Shown here piece after piece: positions 1 through 11,143 of a DNA stretch of 64,000 nucleotides. This stretch comes from Voacanga thouarsii. Taxonomy: Eukaryota; Streptophyta; Magnoliopsida; Gentianales; Apocynaceae. Each line of letters opens with the position of its first letter. Position 1 is the first letter of the stretch. The stretch is taken from contig JANUWF010000008.1 of assembly GCA_026120185.1 (NCBI GenBank), forward strand, positions 2,790,001-2,854,000. Direction: 5' to 3'. Under the pieces are notes generated by a model, which had not been told where the DNA came from, did not search any database, and was given only the letters and a program-made list of their open reading frames with translations. The translations under genes and the position numbers were made by a program.

Positions 1-232
1 GAACATTCACTTTAAATATCCCAAAAATAGAGATGTGAATATTTAATTTTGGATGATGGAGAGTAATATTTAATTCCTCAAGAATGGTTAATTAAATATA
101 AAGTTGATTGGATAAATTGTATTAAAAATAAATTTGTAATTTTTTTGTTGAATTCTATCCTATTTTGTTTTCTTAATTTTGAAGTTTATAACATTTGTTA
201 ATGTACTTTTTGCAAACAAAAATTAGACAATA

Positions 233-468
233 TTTCGTGCATCTCAAAATATAAATCTCTTTGATTTTTTTTTGCAAATATTAAGGATGTAAATAATCAT
301 ATACTTTCTAAATCAAAATACTAAAAAACTACTCAACTAAATTACTCAGGAAATAAATAGTTTAATTGGGGAGTTTTTTTGTATTTTAACTTAAGAAAGT
401 GTATAGTTTTTTATATCCTTAATTTTAAAAAAAATGTCAAAGGGGTTTATATTTTGAGATGGAGGGAG
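233..468. mobile_element. Stowaway-type MITE (Tc1/mariner)
   Basis: The right end reads TTTGAGATGGAGGGAG and is followed by TA, the usual Stowaway terminus. About 33 bp at each end are inverted copies of each other: CATCTCAAAATATAAA near 239-254 pairs with the stretch near 445-462. TA dinucleotides at 231-232 and 469-470 are the expected target duplication. The left outermost bases are mutated. The inside is AT-rich and non-coding, as is normal for this class. Confidence 0.7.
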
Positions 469-1039
469 TACCTTTTTTTTTTTTTTTTTGAGAAGACAAT
501 ACTTTGGTTACTAATTAAATTTAAAGCAATTATAAAGCTATTTCCTTTTTTTCTTAATATTTTCGTTCCTTTTTGTCTCAATATTTTCTAAAAAAAAAAA
601 ACTTCTTGAAGGAAATCTTTAGATAATTACTTACATATTTATTTTAATTGCACTATTTAGAATTCTCTTATAGTACTAGCCAAGTAGAATTATTATGTAG
701 TGTATGAAATAGTAGTATTATATAATGCTTGATGATTAAATTTATTCATAAATTATACATTATATTTTCAATTGAATTACATAATAAATATTTTTCAAGA
801 AAAAAAAGAATCTCGTTGGCCAAAGGGATAAAAATTTGAAATTTGAAAATTTTTTATTTTCCTTGTGGTTTCGAGGTTTTCCAGACCACCCAAATTTCAT
901 TTGAAAATTCTCCAATCCTTTGTCCATATCCTTCTTTACCCTCTCTCCCCTTCTATAGAGAAAGAAAATCAGAAGCGGGGCAACTCCATTACCAAATTCA
1001 TCATTGCCATTAACATCTTAAACCCTTCAGGAAACCCAC
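469..1039. other. AT-rich stretch without a recognised gene
   Basis: Contains an oligo-T run just after the MITE and AT-rich sequence, becoming less AT-rich from about 860. I see no convincing ORF, RNA gene or repeat boundary here. Confidence 0.5.
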
Positions 1040-1130
1040 ACTGAACTCCACAAGAATCTCCACCAAAGAAGGACTTCCCTTTGCTACACTTGACAAAAGC
1101 ATCTTCCAACAGCTCTAAGCCCTTGTATAT
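1040..1130 (-). pseudogene. Tau-class glutathione S-transferase fragment
   Basis: Read on the minus strand, this codes for [20 protein letters not shown] followed by DSCG. That closely resembles the part of plant tau-class GSTs (GSTU) just before the helix that begins GYLDIA. Only about 28 residues fit. Downstream the reading departs from the family, and there is no N-terminal thioredoxin fold or catalytic Ser, so it is a fragment and cannot be an enzyme. It lies within 1.2 kb of a PPR fragment on the same strand and within 1.8 kb of an HIR fragment on the other strand, which suggests transposon capture rather than a decayed resident gene. Family assignment is from memory of the motif. Confidence 0.6.
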
Positions 1131-2254
1131 TTTTTTCCTACAAAGATGTCTTTGAATCCCCATCTTGTGCTTTTTTTAGCTCTACAAACAATAAGTACCA
1201 CTGCAAGAATTTGGGAACTTACATAAAAACTTGGTCAGTGACATGAAAAGGAAACAAGAACCTAAAACAAGAAATACCTCTGGCTCGGTCTTGTGCTTTT
1301 TTTTTTTTTTCTACTCGTGAAGATCTTTTGGTTTAGTTTTCATAGTCTTTCCTCTCAACCATCACCTCTTCGAGGTATGATCAAATTCTCCAATGACGTT
1401 ATTTCTTGTTTGCTTTTGATTCGTCTATTTTTCTTGATGCAGGTTATGTTCCGTTTTTGACTTTTTCTATTCTAGATTTAGATTCTATTTGGAATTTTGG
1501 TTTATGGGTTTCTTGATTGGTTAGCATTGATGATTTTCATTTGGGTTTGTTGATGTTGAAATTTTAATATCTTTGAGTTCTTGTTTATGTGTGAGTTGCT
1601 CGAGAGTTTCAATAATGCAAAATTGTTGGTATTCATAATCGGTAGATGCATTTTTGCAAAAGGTTTCTTTCTTTCTTGTGTTATGTTAGTTTCTATTGTA
1701 GCTGACCCAAATTCTATTTCTTACTTTAATGAGTTATTTAACGAATCTGTTTTACTTGAATGCCTCTTGTTTGGGAGCAATTCTTATATGAACTATGGAC
1801 CGGTAGACCAAGTGCATTAGTGAGTTGTATCATACAACTTGTATTGCACGATATATAAGTAACTAATGTACTTAGTCTATGGACCATTTGTCCATGTTAG
1901 AGTTTTTCCTTGTTTGGTGGTTGTTACATGCCAATTTATTTTTAGCCAAAGTTGAGTTGGGGAAAAAAAGAAGCACAGAATGCTGGAAAAGGATTGTTGA
2001 CCACTTCTTTGAAGATAATAGGCTTGTGATCCTTTTTATTTAAGTTAGACTACTGGTTCGGTGCCTGATTTAAATAGCCATCTGGATAGGTTATTCTGTA
2101 CGTGTTAAATTTTTAGGAAAGTGATGAAATCCTTATTAGTGAAAAGATGAAGTTTCATAACCCTCAAATTTTGTTGAAGCTCTAGCCTTCTTGTTTCATA
2201 ATTTTTATCTTTTGGAATCTCTTGGTTTTACACCTCTTCTTTCAGAATGCTTGG
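1131..2254. other. No recognised gene; possible untranslated exon and intron
   Basis: A GT...AG stretch at 1375-1442 (68 bp, near the lower size limit for plant introns) follows a CT-rich leader-like segment at 1340-1374. This could be the 5' untranslated end of a captured gene, but no start codon with a recognisable protein follows. Short ORFs here match nothing I know. Confidence 0.3.
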
Positions 2255-2604
2255 TCACCCCTTTGGAAATCCAATTCTTGAAAGAAGCCTTGAGACAAAA
2301 CCCCGACTTTTGTTGCCATCTTCTTTGCTATTCGAATTCCTAATATTGCTAATAAAAGACCAATGAGTTTCGAAGTCAGGCTCATACCTACTATGTTACA
2401 TTGCTTGTACGATCTCTGTTGCCTTGCCAAGATTGTTTAAAGAATGATACTTGCAAATCGTAGAAGAATACATCTCCTTACTTGGAGTTTCACCTAGCTT
2501 AACCATCAAATGAAGCAACCTTTCTGCTTCTGCAATTTTGCCAACTTTCACTAAAGCCAAGTACAAGAACTGATAATAGGCAACACTTCGAGCATCAATA
2601 ATTG
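2255..2604 (-). pseudogene. Pentatricopeptide repeat (PPR) protein C-terminal fragment
   Basis: The minus-strand frame reads YYQFLYLALVKVGKIAEAER, then LLHLMVKLGETPSKEMYSS, a typical 35-residue PPR helix pair. It continues in the same frame through RYEPDFETHWSFISNIRNSN to a stop at 2255-2257. One internal stop (TAA, near 2395) breaks it, probably a Gln codon changed by C-to-T. The tail resembles the C-terminus of an Arabidopsis At5g57250-type PPR protein (from memory). PPR proteins bind organellar RNA; this piece holds only about the last 115 residues and lacks the targeting peptide and the remaining repeats. It is most likely a captured or degenerate 3' exon. Confidence 0.72.
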
Positions 2605-2837
2605 ATAATATATAGTATTGTTAATACAAATTGAATGTTTTGTTGCGGATGAAAGAAAAGTAATAAGTTTTTCTTGTTTTCATCTCACATTTTGATCCAT
2701 TTTCTGATTTAATTAGAGTCTATACTGTGTAACCATTAAGTTTTCCTCAAGTAGTATTTGGTTTTTAGTTTTGATGCATTTGCAATTCCTCAACCTTTGT
2801 TTGTTGTGGCTTATCTTTTCCTCATCTGATCAACCAG

Positions 2838-3136
2838 GCTCCTTTGTTCAGTCATCAGGGCAAGTGTGCCAAAGTTGGAATTTGAATCTATCTTTTAGCA
2901 GAAGAATGAGATAGCTAGGGTTGTGGTTGAAGAACTAGAAAAGGTAATATTTTCTTTTGACTATTGTTATTAATTTCTTCTTGAATCTTATCTTGTATCC
3001 ATATTTAGTTATGGCTTCATGCATTGGCTATTTTTGTAGGCAATATCAAAATATGGTTTCAAAATTGTTCAAACACTTATTGTGGACATAGAACCGGATG
3101 TTCATGTAAAGAGAGCCACGAATGAGATCAATGCAG
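2838..3136 (+). pseudogene. HIR (hypersensitive-induced reaction, band-7/prohibitin family) gene fragment
   Basis: Two exons are visible. Exon 2838-2943 codes VIRASVPKLEFESIF, a stop (TAG, 2896-2898), then QKNEIARVVVEELEK. A GT...AG intron spans 2944-3039. Exon 3040-3136 codes [20 protein letters not shown], then [12 protein letters not shown], and ends at a GTGAGT donor. This is the core of plant HIR proteins, membrane-microdomain scaffolds tied to defence signalling. The membrane-anchor N-terminus and the C-terminal coiled region are absent. Retained introns rule out a processed (retro) copy, so this came from genomic DNA, which fits transposon capture or segmental breakage. The in-frame stop shows it is not functional. 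Confidence 0.82.
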
Positions 3137-3689
3137 GTGAGTTTGTGTTACATAGTTTGAACAAATAATGGATTGGCCTTGCTTAAATGCTTACACTGCA
3201 ATCTTTCCAAGTGTGAATTACATGCCAATGTCTTCAGTACAGATTTGCAATGCATTTTAAATTTTTCATGAAAACCTTTTAGCTTCATGTGCAAGTTGAA
3301 AGAAACTTTTTGTCTTTTGTTTGAAAAGACTTTTTCTAGCTTCGCTTCTATAGTAGAAACAATGATTTATGCATTATTAATATCTGGGATAGAATACATA
3401 AATTTCCAATTTGTTGGAGCACCATGTAGTCTTTATGTTCCTATGATGTCTCTGGGATGCACTTTTAGAGACAACTTCACTAAAGCCAAGTACAAGAACT
3501 TCTCAAAAAGAAGGGTTTATGACTCTACACAAGTTTGATGATGATATTCCCATTGATTGTACCCCACAAAACTTCTTCAAAGTATTTGACAGTGGAGTAG
3601 CTCATGTTGTCAATATAGATCTTCCAAATGTTTAATACTATTATGCATTTTCTTTGTTTAGTATTCACACGGTGAATATAATATTACAA
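3137..3689. other. Unassigned sequence with a repeated 25-mer
   Basis: Positions 3476-3500 repeat exactly the 25 bases at 2547-2571 inside the PPR fragment. A short plus-strand reading at 3516-3635 gives MTLHKFDDDIPIDCTPQNFF and more, ending in a stop; I do not recognise it. No other gene seen. Confidence 0.4.
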
Positions 3690-4423
3690 TTCTTGAATAT
3701 ACTATTATTTTTGTCTCTAAAGTATAATCACATATTTTTGTCTCTAACTTTTATATCTATGTTCTATCAGAGTGGAGATGAAAAAATAGTCTCCAATATA
3801 GTTACAGACAAATTGGTTTCCAATTTTTCTTTCTAAATAGAGACAAAGTATTATTTTGATTGGTCTAAAAAATTTATCTCCAAATCTAGTAAAAAAATAG
3901 TGACAAAAATTCTTCTCTATGTTAGAGATAAAAAATTTTATGTTAATCTCTAATTAGAGACAGATAAAATTGGTTGCTAATTTTTGTTTCTAAATGTTGA
4001 TAAAAGATTATTTTGATTGGTTTAAAACATTTGTCTTCAAATCGAGTAAAAAAATAGTGATAAAAATTCGTCTCTATGTTAGAGACAGTATTTTATGTTC
4101 ATTTCTAATTAGAGACGGATAAAATGTTCATATTAATCTCTAAAAATTATGACAGATTAGAGACGAATATTTCGTCTATAATGAAGCGTTAACTTTGGTA
4201 TTTGACCAAATAATTTAGAGACAAATACTAATAATTTAGAAACGAATTATTTTTGTTTCTATAATTTAGAGACCAAATTTTCAGTTCGTTTCTAATTAAA
4301 CACGCCTCTTTTAGAGACCACGCCACTTTTGTCTCCATTTCATCTCTAACGTCAATTTAGAGACGAAATCTAATGTTTAGAGACAAAATTTTTCGATCTT
4401 TAAAAGGCAGTTTTCCCGTAGTG
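3690..4423 (+). mobile_element. CACTA (En/Spm) transposon 3' terminal region
   Basis: The segment ends in CAGTTTTCCCGTAGTG at 4408-4423, which on the other strand is CACTACGGGAAAACTG, the CACTA terminal inverted repeat. About a dozen copies of TAGAGAC(A/G), in both orientations, fill 3710-4390; such sub-terminal motif arrays are where CACTA transposase binds. No matching CACTAC 5' end is seen in the window, so the element either begins to the left of base 1 or has lost that end. If it extends left, the GST, PPR and HIR fragments lie inside it. No transposase gene is visible. Confidence 0.75.
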
Positions 4424-4439
4424 TATGCTTAGTTATTTA

Positions 4440-5240
4440 TTTACTTAGGTGGAATGTCTATCCCAAAGTAAGTGCTATTAATGAAGTAAGGGTTATTGAT
4501 GTATATTGTACTCATAAAATGCTGCTTTCAGATCCAATACCCTTCACCCCTTCTCATCTCCATGAAGTGACCGCATATAGTAACCCTTCCAAGGGGTTTG
4601 TGCTTCCCTTAGTTATTACCTAAGTGGTTCTTCATTTTGGTATAGATTTTTCAGGGAAAGTAGCCTTGCCTACGCGGACAAATGATGTAGTTTCAGATCA
4701 AATACTAGAAAACATGGGCTATATTTATGATAAAAATTCTAAGAAATGGCTAATGTTGAGGGAAGCACAAGATTTAGATGAAGAGGAAGATGATGAACCT
4801 CCTCGGATTTCAAGGTCTCGAGCTACAAGACAAACCGGTGTAGAGGATTTTCAAGCATAGATGAGGATGGCTATTACCCAATTGCAAATGAAGGTGGCAC
4901 ACTTAAGAATTGAACAGAATGATTTGAGGGCCACCTAACTCCAACATAGTGACTGGTTTGGGCAGCAAAGACTTATATGGAGCATGACTAGTGCTAGAAA
5001 ATGGGCTAAGAAGAGCCGCTGCAACGAAAATCTAAGTCTTTAACATGTATTAAGGATCAGGTGGACCAATTTTGGATGGGCCAGATAGCCACAAAGGGTT
5101 CTCAAGATGATATTCGGTAGATATAGCACCAACAACAATAATATTTGAAAAATATTTAGGATGCTAGATCTAGAAATCAAGGACCACACAGAGGAGTAGA
5201 ACCATCTACTTCAGGAAGAGGCCATTTCTAATTTTCATTT
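4440..5240 (+). pseudogene. Retroelement accessory protein fragment ('putative plant transposon protein' type)
   Basis: The plus strand reads LLSDPIPFTPSHLHEVTAYS, then after a stop LHFGIDFSGKVALPTRTNDV, then ILENMGYIYDKNSKKWLM and an acidic tail (LDEEEDDEPP). The pattern of a short hydrophobic stretch, 'MGY...W' and an acidic, then coiled-coil-like tail also occurs in the accessory ORFs of elements A (around 39144) and B in this window. It matches what databases call putative plant transposon protein. Several stops show decay. I infer a fragment of such an ORF; which element it belongs to is not visible. Confidence 0.45.
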
Positions 5241-6959
5241 TTGGGGACTTTATTTACATTTATTTCTTTTATTTTCTTTGGACTTAGTTTTGTACATGTT
5301 TTTATTATGTTATTATTTCTTACATTTGACATTTATTGTATTTCACTTCTTTTTGGTAGTTTAGTTTTTCTCTTCTTCTTTTGACAAAAATATTCTTCTT
5401 CAAGAAGTTCTGATTGTAACACCTTACTACTTACGTACTCCAAAAAGGGTGGGGACCCCGTCCTTAGGACATGGGGTCTTTATAATTAGGTAATAGAAAA
5501 ATAAAAGGAAATAATATAATATAAAACTTTATTACAACCCAAAGCAAACTTGTACAAGTCTCAAAACAAATAAAAGACAGCTAAAATCTCTCAAGAAATA
5601 AATACAATCAAAATGAATCATTGAAACATTTGGTAACATAAAACAATCAACTTTCAACTCAGGATCAACATGAAAATATAACACAAAATGGTGGTAAGAA
5701 ATATTTTTCAATAAGTCCTATGTGTGCGCATGATAATTTAAGAAAGAATTTTATGCATGCAAATTTTTAAACAAGTCACAATGGAAAGCCTGCAAGTCCA
5801 GAAATTCAACTTTAAACATTGAGTGGTATTTTTCAGCTTTTGCAAAATAAAAATGTAAACTTGTAAAGAAATAAACCACTCAAATAAAATCTGATTATAG
5901 AACCCTGCATCATAATCATGGCCATGAAACCCTACATCATGACCGTGTATTGCAAAACCTTGCATCACAATACAAGTGGGTGATTAGCCTATAGGGTGAG
6001 ATACTCCTCTATCTCTATATCCAAACTTACCGATTGTCCACTTTAGAAATAAACAGTCCACCTGAACTATGTTACTAGCATGGATCGGTCTGACCAACTA
6101 GAACTGGTGTCTTGTCTAGGTAGAGTTCACCCTTCAGAGGTAGCCACCTACTAAGAGACTTACTCTAACCCGTCAAAGATTAATCCTAGTAGTCTATCCT
6201 TATTGAGTACTCAATATTCATTTTTTTCCCACTTGGACAAAGTAAAATTGATAAAGTGTCCTTCTTTGAAATAGCAATTATGGTATTCAAACTGTCTAGT
6301 TGAAACTGGTTCAAGAAAAATTTAACATTTTGCTTTGGAAAACTGTTTGCTTAATCTAAAATTATTCCATTTTAGCAGAAAAGATAAAATATCCATAATT
6401 GCATCCCAAAATACATCTTTCATGGTAAACGGTACATTTGACTTGCAGAAGCACTTTAGTTCAACAAATACCTTTATCCAAGGACTTATTTAATCACTTG
6501 ATTTCACGGATAAAATAATTTTTCAAGTCCTGTTCAAAGCAACCTAACCCAGCCTAGGGTAAACATAGAGTTTATGTCACCATTGGTGCACAACCAAGTA
6601 ACAAAACTGTATAGATACAAATAACTCCCAACTCTAAATATTTATGTCCATCCAAACAATGCCATCACTCAAATATAATAATAATGGTTTAGAAGTTCCA
6701 AAAATAATTAATATAAAAATATTCTAGAATTTAATATCAATATTAGTATAAGAATAACTAGATATTATAATAACATGAGTAAGTGACATAAGTAATAATT
6801 AAATATAACAAAAATAATAATATTGTCCAAAAGTATTGATAATTTTATAGATAATAATAATATTGCTTCAAGGATGATAAAATTAATATTAATAGTAATA
6901 ATAATATTATGAATATTTTTCTAAAATGATAATGTTTAATAATAATATTGGCGATAATT

Positions 6960-6979
6960 AAAAATAGTAATGCTAATAC

Positions 6980-7012
<33 letters not shown>

Positions 7013-7200
7013 TAACAATATTATTATTATTATTATTAAAAATAATAATATTAATAGTAATGATAGTAATAAAAATAATGATAACGATTTAAGTATAAAA
7101 AATAACAATAATATTACTATTAATAATTTTGCTACTACTAAATAATGTAGCGATCATACAAGTAGAAGTACTAATAGTTATTTATCACAGCAAAAGTAGT

Positions 7201-7275
<75 letters not shown>
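6960..7275. repeat. AAT microsatellite
   Basis: Two blocks of AAT repeats: an imperfect one around 6975-7110 and a nearly pure run at about 7203-7275 (about 24 units). It lies inside the F LTR. The poly-Asn and poly-Leu reading frames across it are not genes. Confidence 0.95.
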
Positions 7276-9313
7276 TGCAAGGCGGTAATAATTATTGATG
7301 GTATTACCAACATTATTAAAACAACAATACTAACAACATTAATCTCCAACATTAACCATATCATCACATGCTTTAATGACATATAGATTGTATTCTCATA
7401 TCTCCCAACAAACATGTCATAATCCCACATTAACAATCAAGACCCAAATATAATACATAATGCAATCTTATTGCATGTCTCAACCTTTATCATAAAAATC
7501 ACCTATACCATAGATATGTCCCCAACATTATCATAAATCAAATCAACCCATCTATATTAACATTATCTTATACCACTTGAGTTCAAAAGAAATAAGAAAG
7601 TTAGATCAAAATACTTGTCTTGATGACCATTTTGAAAATGATGTTGGCTAATCAAAAGCTTGATTTCCTTGATGAACACCTTTGAGAGTCCAAATGAAAA
7701 GGCCCGTCTATGGTCACCAATCATTTCGGTCAATAGGAGATTGAGAAGAAGAGGAAGATAAAGAATAACATAGATGAAAAGAAAGAATATGATATGATGT
7801 TTTTTGAACTTGGTTTACCTTCTTGTTCTTCTTGATTTGAAAGAAAAAATGCTTGTTTGATTGGAGTGAAGGAAGAACTTTGATGGTTTGGTGTTATAAA
7901 ATATGTTAATAGAGAGATTAGGTTGCTCTCTAGTTGTGTTGAAGGTTTTAGAGTGGTTTGGAGTGTTTAGAAGTGGCTAAAGGGTTGAAAAAAAGTAGTA
8001 TGTATTCTTGGTGTTCTTGAGAAAACTAGAGAGAAAATTAGAAGAAGAAGGAGAGTTCTTGGATTGAAGGTGGCTGAATGGCCTTGTTAAGGGCAGTGTT
8101 TCGGTCTTGCTGGGAGAGAGGGAATCTAGGAGCTTATTCAAATTTTGAATATGAGAAATGGTTGAGGAATTGGTGGAGGTTTTTCAGGAAGAATATTGCT
8201 AATGGTCTTTTAATCTTTGAAGGTTTCTTGCTCTTCAATGGTGGCTCACTTAATTAATCAAGAGATGGAAGAGAAATGGAGAGTGCTTTAACCTTTAGAG
8301 CTGGCCGAAATTAAGTGAGTGTTTGATGGAGCAAAGAATGGGATTTAATTTTCAAATTCACAGTATTTTGAATGGAGAGAAATTAGGAGAAGTTTAAGGG
8401 GCTTTAATGGAGTTTGTTGGCCATGGTTGAAAGTAGAAGAAAGGATGTTTAGCTATCATGCTAAGGGTGGCCGAAAATGCTGAAGAAAAATGAAGAAGAA
8501 AGACTAGTTGAATAAAAACTAATATAGCTGGAAAAATTTCTTGTGGTTTAATGAAATCTAGTAAGGTTTGTTGAGAAAAAATTCAAAGTACTTTGAAAGG
8601 ATTTGGTTGCTATAAACTAGAAGTGTTTCAAGGTCCTTTAATGGAGTTTTCCATCTAGCAACTTAATGAAGAATAATGGCTATAGAAGAACTAGTTCAAG
8701 AAGTTGAATGCTCAATGATTTCATAGCTAAATGGCTTACATGCTTGCTGGAAATTTTTCTGGTTTAGATGGCCTAAGAATGCTTGGAAATTCACCAAGAA
8801 TTTCTAGCTTTTGCTCACAACAATGGTTGTTTTCTTTGCAAAGAAAGAAATGGCATCCAAGTTGCCTAAGTTTCGAAAATTGGCAAGAAGAAGAACTAAA
8901 TAATTTTTCCAGCCTTTTACTATAACATGAATAACCAAAATTGAAGTTCTTTAGGAGAGTAATTTGGTGATTTAATGTTGGATGATAAAACATCCTTTTA
9001 GCTCTCCTATGATTCGGCAAAGGTGTTTCCAAAAAGATGAAATATATTTAAATTCCAAGACCATAATAGTTTATAACATTTAATAAGAAAATAAGAAGAA
9101 TTCATGACATAAAATATTTTCAAATTCAAATATGTTAGGACATGATTTGCTAAAATAGTGGAAGTTCAAACTCCTTTAGATTCTCTTTAGGACAAGATCA
9201 CATTGTTAGAATATTACCATTGTGATTGCCTAAGACAAAATTCCTACATTCATGGATTGCAAGAAATAAAATTTAAATATTAGTTAGGATAATTAAAAAT
9301 GATACTTAGTTGA

Positions 9314-9370
9314 TGGTATTTGAACTCAAGACCTTAGGAATTAGCCACAAAACTCTAACCATTTAACCAA
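9314..9370 (-). promoter_or_regulatory. tRNA-like A-box/B-box module in the F LTR
   Basis: On the minus strand TTGGTTAAATGGTTAGAG (ending at 9370) resembles a tRNA A box, and GAGTTCAAATACCA (9327-9314) resembles a B box (consensus GGTTCGANTCC). The span of 57 bp is close to the 55 bp between these boxes in real tRNAs. No pairing acceptor stem is seen, so it is not a tRNA gene. The same module recurs in the LTRs of E and D. Pol III activity is inference. Confidence 0.45.
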
Positions 9371-9614
9371 ATTAATTCTTATTTCTATTTTCCCAACTTA
9401 ATTTTCTTCCTTCCTATATTCTAAGTTTCTCCTCTCATCTATAAGCAAAATTTCCTAATTGCCCCCAACACTCATCAAACATAAATAAACCATATAGTCC
9501 ACATATAATAATTCTAAAACACACAAATTCTTCCAAAAAATATTTAGTCATGTAGTATGTCATGAAATGCAACCCATCCCTCTAACTTTAGGGAGGCTTT
9601 GGTGGGGCTGTACA

Positions 9615-9630
9615 TCTTCCACTCCTTAAA
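9615..9630 (-). promoter_or_regulatory. Element F polypurine tract
   Basis: On the minus strand AAGGAGTGGAAGA lies directly before the 3' LTR (TGTACAG...). This is the expected plus-strand primer site for reverse transcription. Confidence 0.7.
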
Positions 9631-9649
9631 AGAATTTCGTCCCGAAATT

Positions 9650-10249
9650 CAGCGTGTACCTTTATATCAAGTCGGGATATTTCCATTTCATGCATTCCTC
9701 CATTTCCCATGCAGCATCTTGCGTACCGTGGTGCTTCCATAACACTTTCACCATTGGTATTTGCTTACTCTGAAGAGTCTTGATGCTTCGATCTAAAATC
9801 TTAACCAATTTCTCCACGTAACTCAAGTCAGGTTGTAATAGAAAAGGCTAATCATTCAAGACATGGTCTGGGTCAGAATTGTACTTCTTTAGCTGAGACA
9901 CGTGGAATACATCATGTATTCTTGTTAATCCATTTGGTAAATCTAATCTATAAGCAACAGGCCCAATTCTTTCAATGATTGGAAATGGTCCCAAATATCT
10001 CAGATTTAACTTTCCTCCTTTTGGGTGCTTCAAAATCCACCTACTAGTGCAAAATTCAAGAATACACAGTCCCTTACTTGAAATTTTAGCTCTCTCCGCC
10101 AATTGTCTGCATAGCTCTTTTGTCAACTTTGAGCTGCCGTCAGCCTCTCTCTTATTGCTTTCACCTTATCTGCCATTTCTTGAATACAAACCTCCACAGT
10201 CTTGCTTATGTGACCATCCTCCATCTAACTCCAATACAATACTACCTGA
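9650..10249 (-). pseudogene. Element F integrase C-terminus and chromodomain
   Basis: The minus strand reads [40 protein letters not shown] and [16 protein letters not shown], which is the gypsy integrase C-terminal (GPF/Y) domain. After a stop comes a chromodomain-like stretch: EKLVKILDRSIKTLQ, IPMVKVLWKHHG and DAAWEMEECMKWKYPDL. The aromatic and WE residues of the fold are present. In active elements the chromodomain guides insertion into methyl-H3K9 chromatin. The hAT-type element at 10250 separates this part from the integrase core. Confidence 0.8.
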
Positions 10250-11135
10250 TAGAGTTGTCAAAATAGGTTAGCCCGGCCTAGCCCACGTGGGCTGACAGAA
10301 ATATGGGCCGGGGTGGGCTAGCCCATTTTTCTAATGGGTTGTCAAAATCCCAGTCCAGCCCAGCCCTTCTTGGCCCATGGGCTTCCATTTATACATAAAT
10401 AAAATTAAAAAAAATTATATCATATTTCTATTTTCAATTTTCAAGTCTCTAAACCCTAGTACAAATGCAATGAATCAAATTCTGACTAAAAACAAAATAT
10501 AAATATCGAATGACAAGTTAAGTTTTCCTTAAAAAAAAAAAAAAATACAAGAGAGCCGACCAATGAATGAGAGTAGCGCTCTATAGCAATTGCACTGCCG
10601 ACCATGCAATACGAAGAATAAGTCGTTGATTGAGTTGAGGAACTAAGCACTAAGCAGTGCCAATCGCAATTCGCAACAAGAAAAAAAAATTAGGGATTTA
10701 ACTTTTGAGAATTCAATTGAGGGGCTATTGTTTCGGTGGTCTCGTCAAAATAAAAGAGAAGACAAAAGGGACTTTTCTTTTTCTAGTTGTGAATGTGATT
10801 GTATCTGAATTCTTCTGATTCTTTCCAAATTCCAATGACAATTATGCATTTGATTTGGGCTAGACTTCCCAAAAAAAAAAAATGACTTGGGTTAGGCACT
10901 CACCAAAAAAATAAAAATTTTATGTGATGGGCTGCTTCTTCTTGGGCCAAGACATTTTGAATTTGAAAAAAAAAAAAAGAAAAGAGCTGGCCTAGCCCCA
11001 CTCAGCCTATGGGCTTTGTGGGTTGGGCCAAATAAGCCCAATTGAAATATGGGCTTAAAAAATTACAACCCACTCCATCCCATCTTACTTGTGGGCCAGG
11101 CCGGCCCATGGGCTTAGCCCATTTTGATAGCTCTA
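10250..11135. mobile_element. hAT-type non-autonomous transposon
   Basis: It begins TAGAGTTGTCAAAATAGG and ends CCATTTTGATAGCTCTA, imperfect inverted repeats of the hAT type. The flanking 8-mers CTACCTGA (10242-10249) and GTACCTGA (11136-11143) match at seven of eight bases, the hAT target-duplication length. The sub-terminal regions are packed with GGGCT/AGCCC motifs such as GCCCATGGGC. No transposase is encoded. It splits the integrase of element F. Confidence 0.78.
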
Positions 11136-11143
11136 GTACCTGA

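Larger units (their letters stand above)
5415..9614 (-). repeat. Element F 3' LTR (4.2 kb)
   Basis: On the plus strand it starts TGTAACACC and ends GCTGTACA, giving TGTACA...TGTTACA in element sense. The first ~750 bp match the partial LTR at 19740-20493. The inner boundary is set by the adjoining polypurine tract. It holds AAT-rich microsatellite sequence (6690-7275) and a tRNA-like module (9314-9370). Short ORFs in it are low-complexity artefacts. Confidence 0.85.

Noticed and set aside
1375..1442. 5' untranslated intron of an HIR gene
   Set aside because: GT...AG ends are present but no HIR start codon or N-terminus follows; kept only as a remark.
6845..7436. Long poly-Asn, poly-Leu and poly-Ile reading frames
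   Set aside because: They are translations of an AAT microsatellite in the F LTR.
9314..9370. Genuine tRNA gene
   Set aside because: A- and B-box-like segments are present, but no paired acceptor stem or clear anticodon arm can be drawn.
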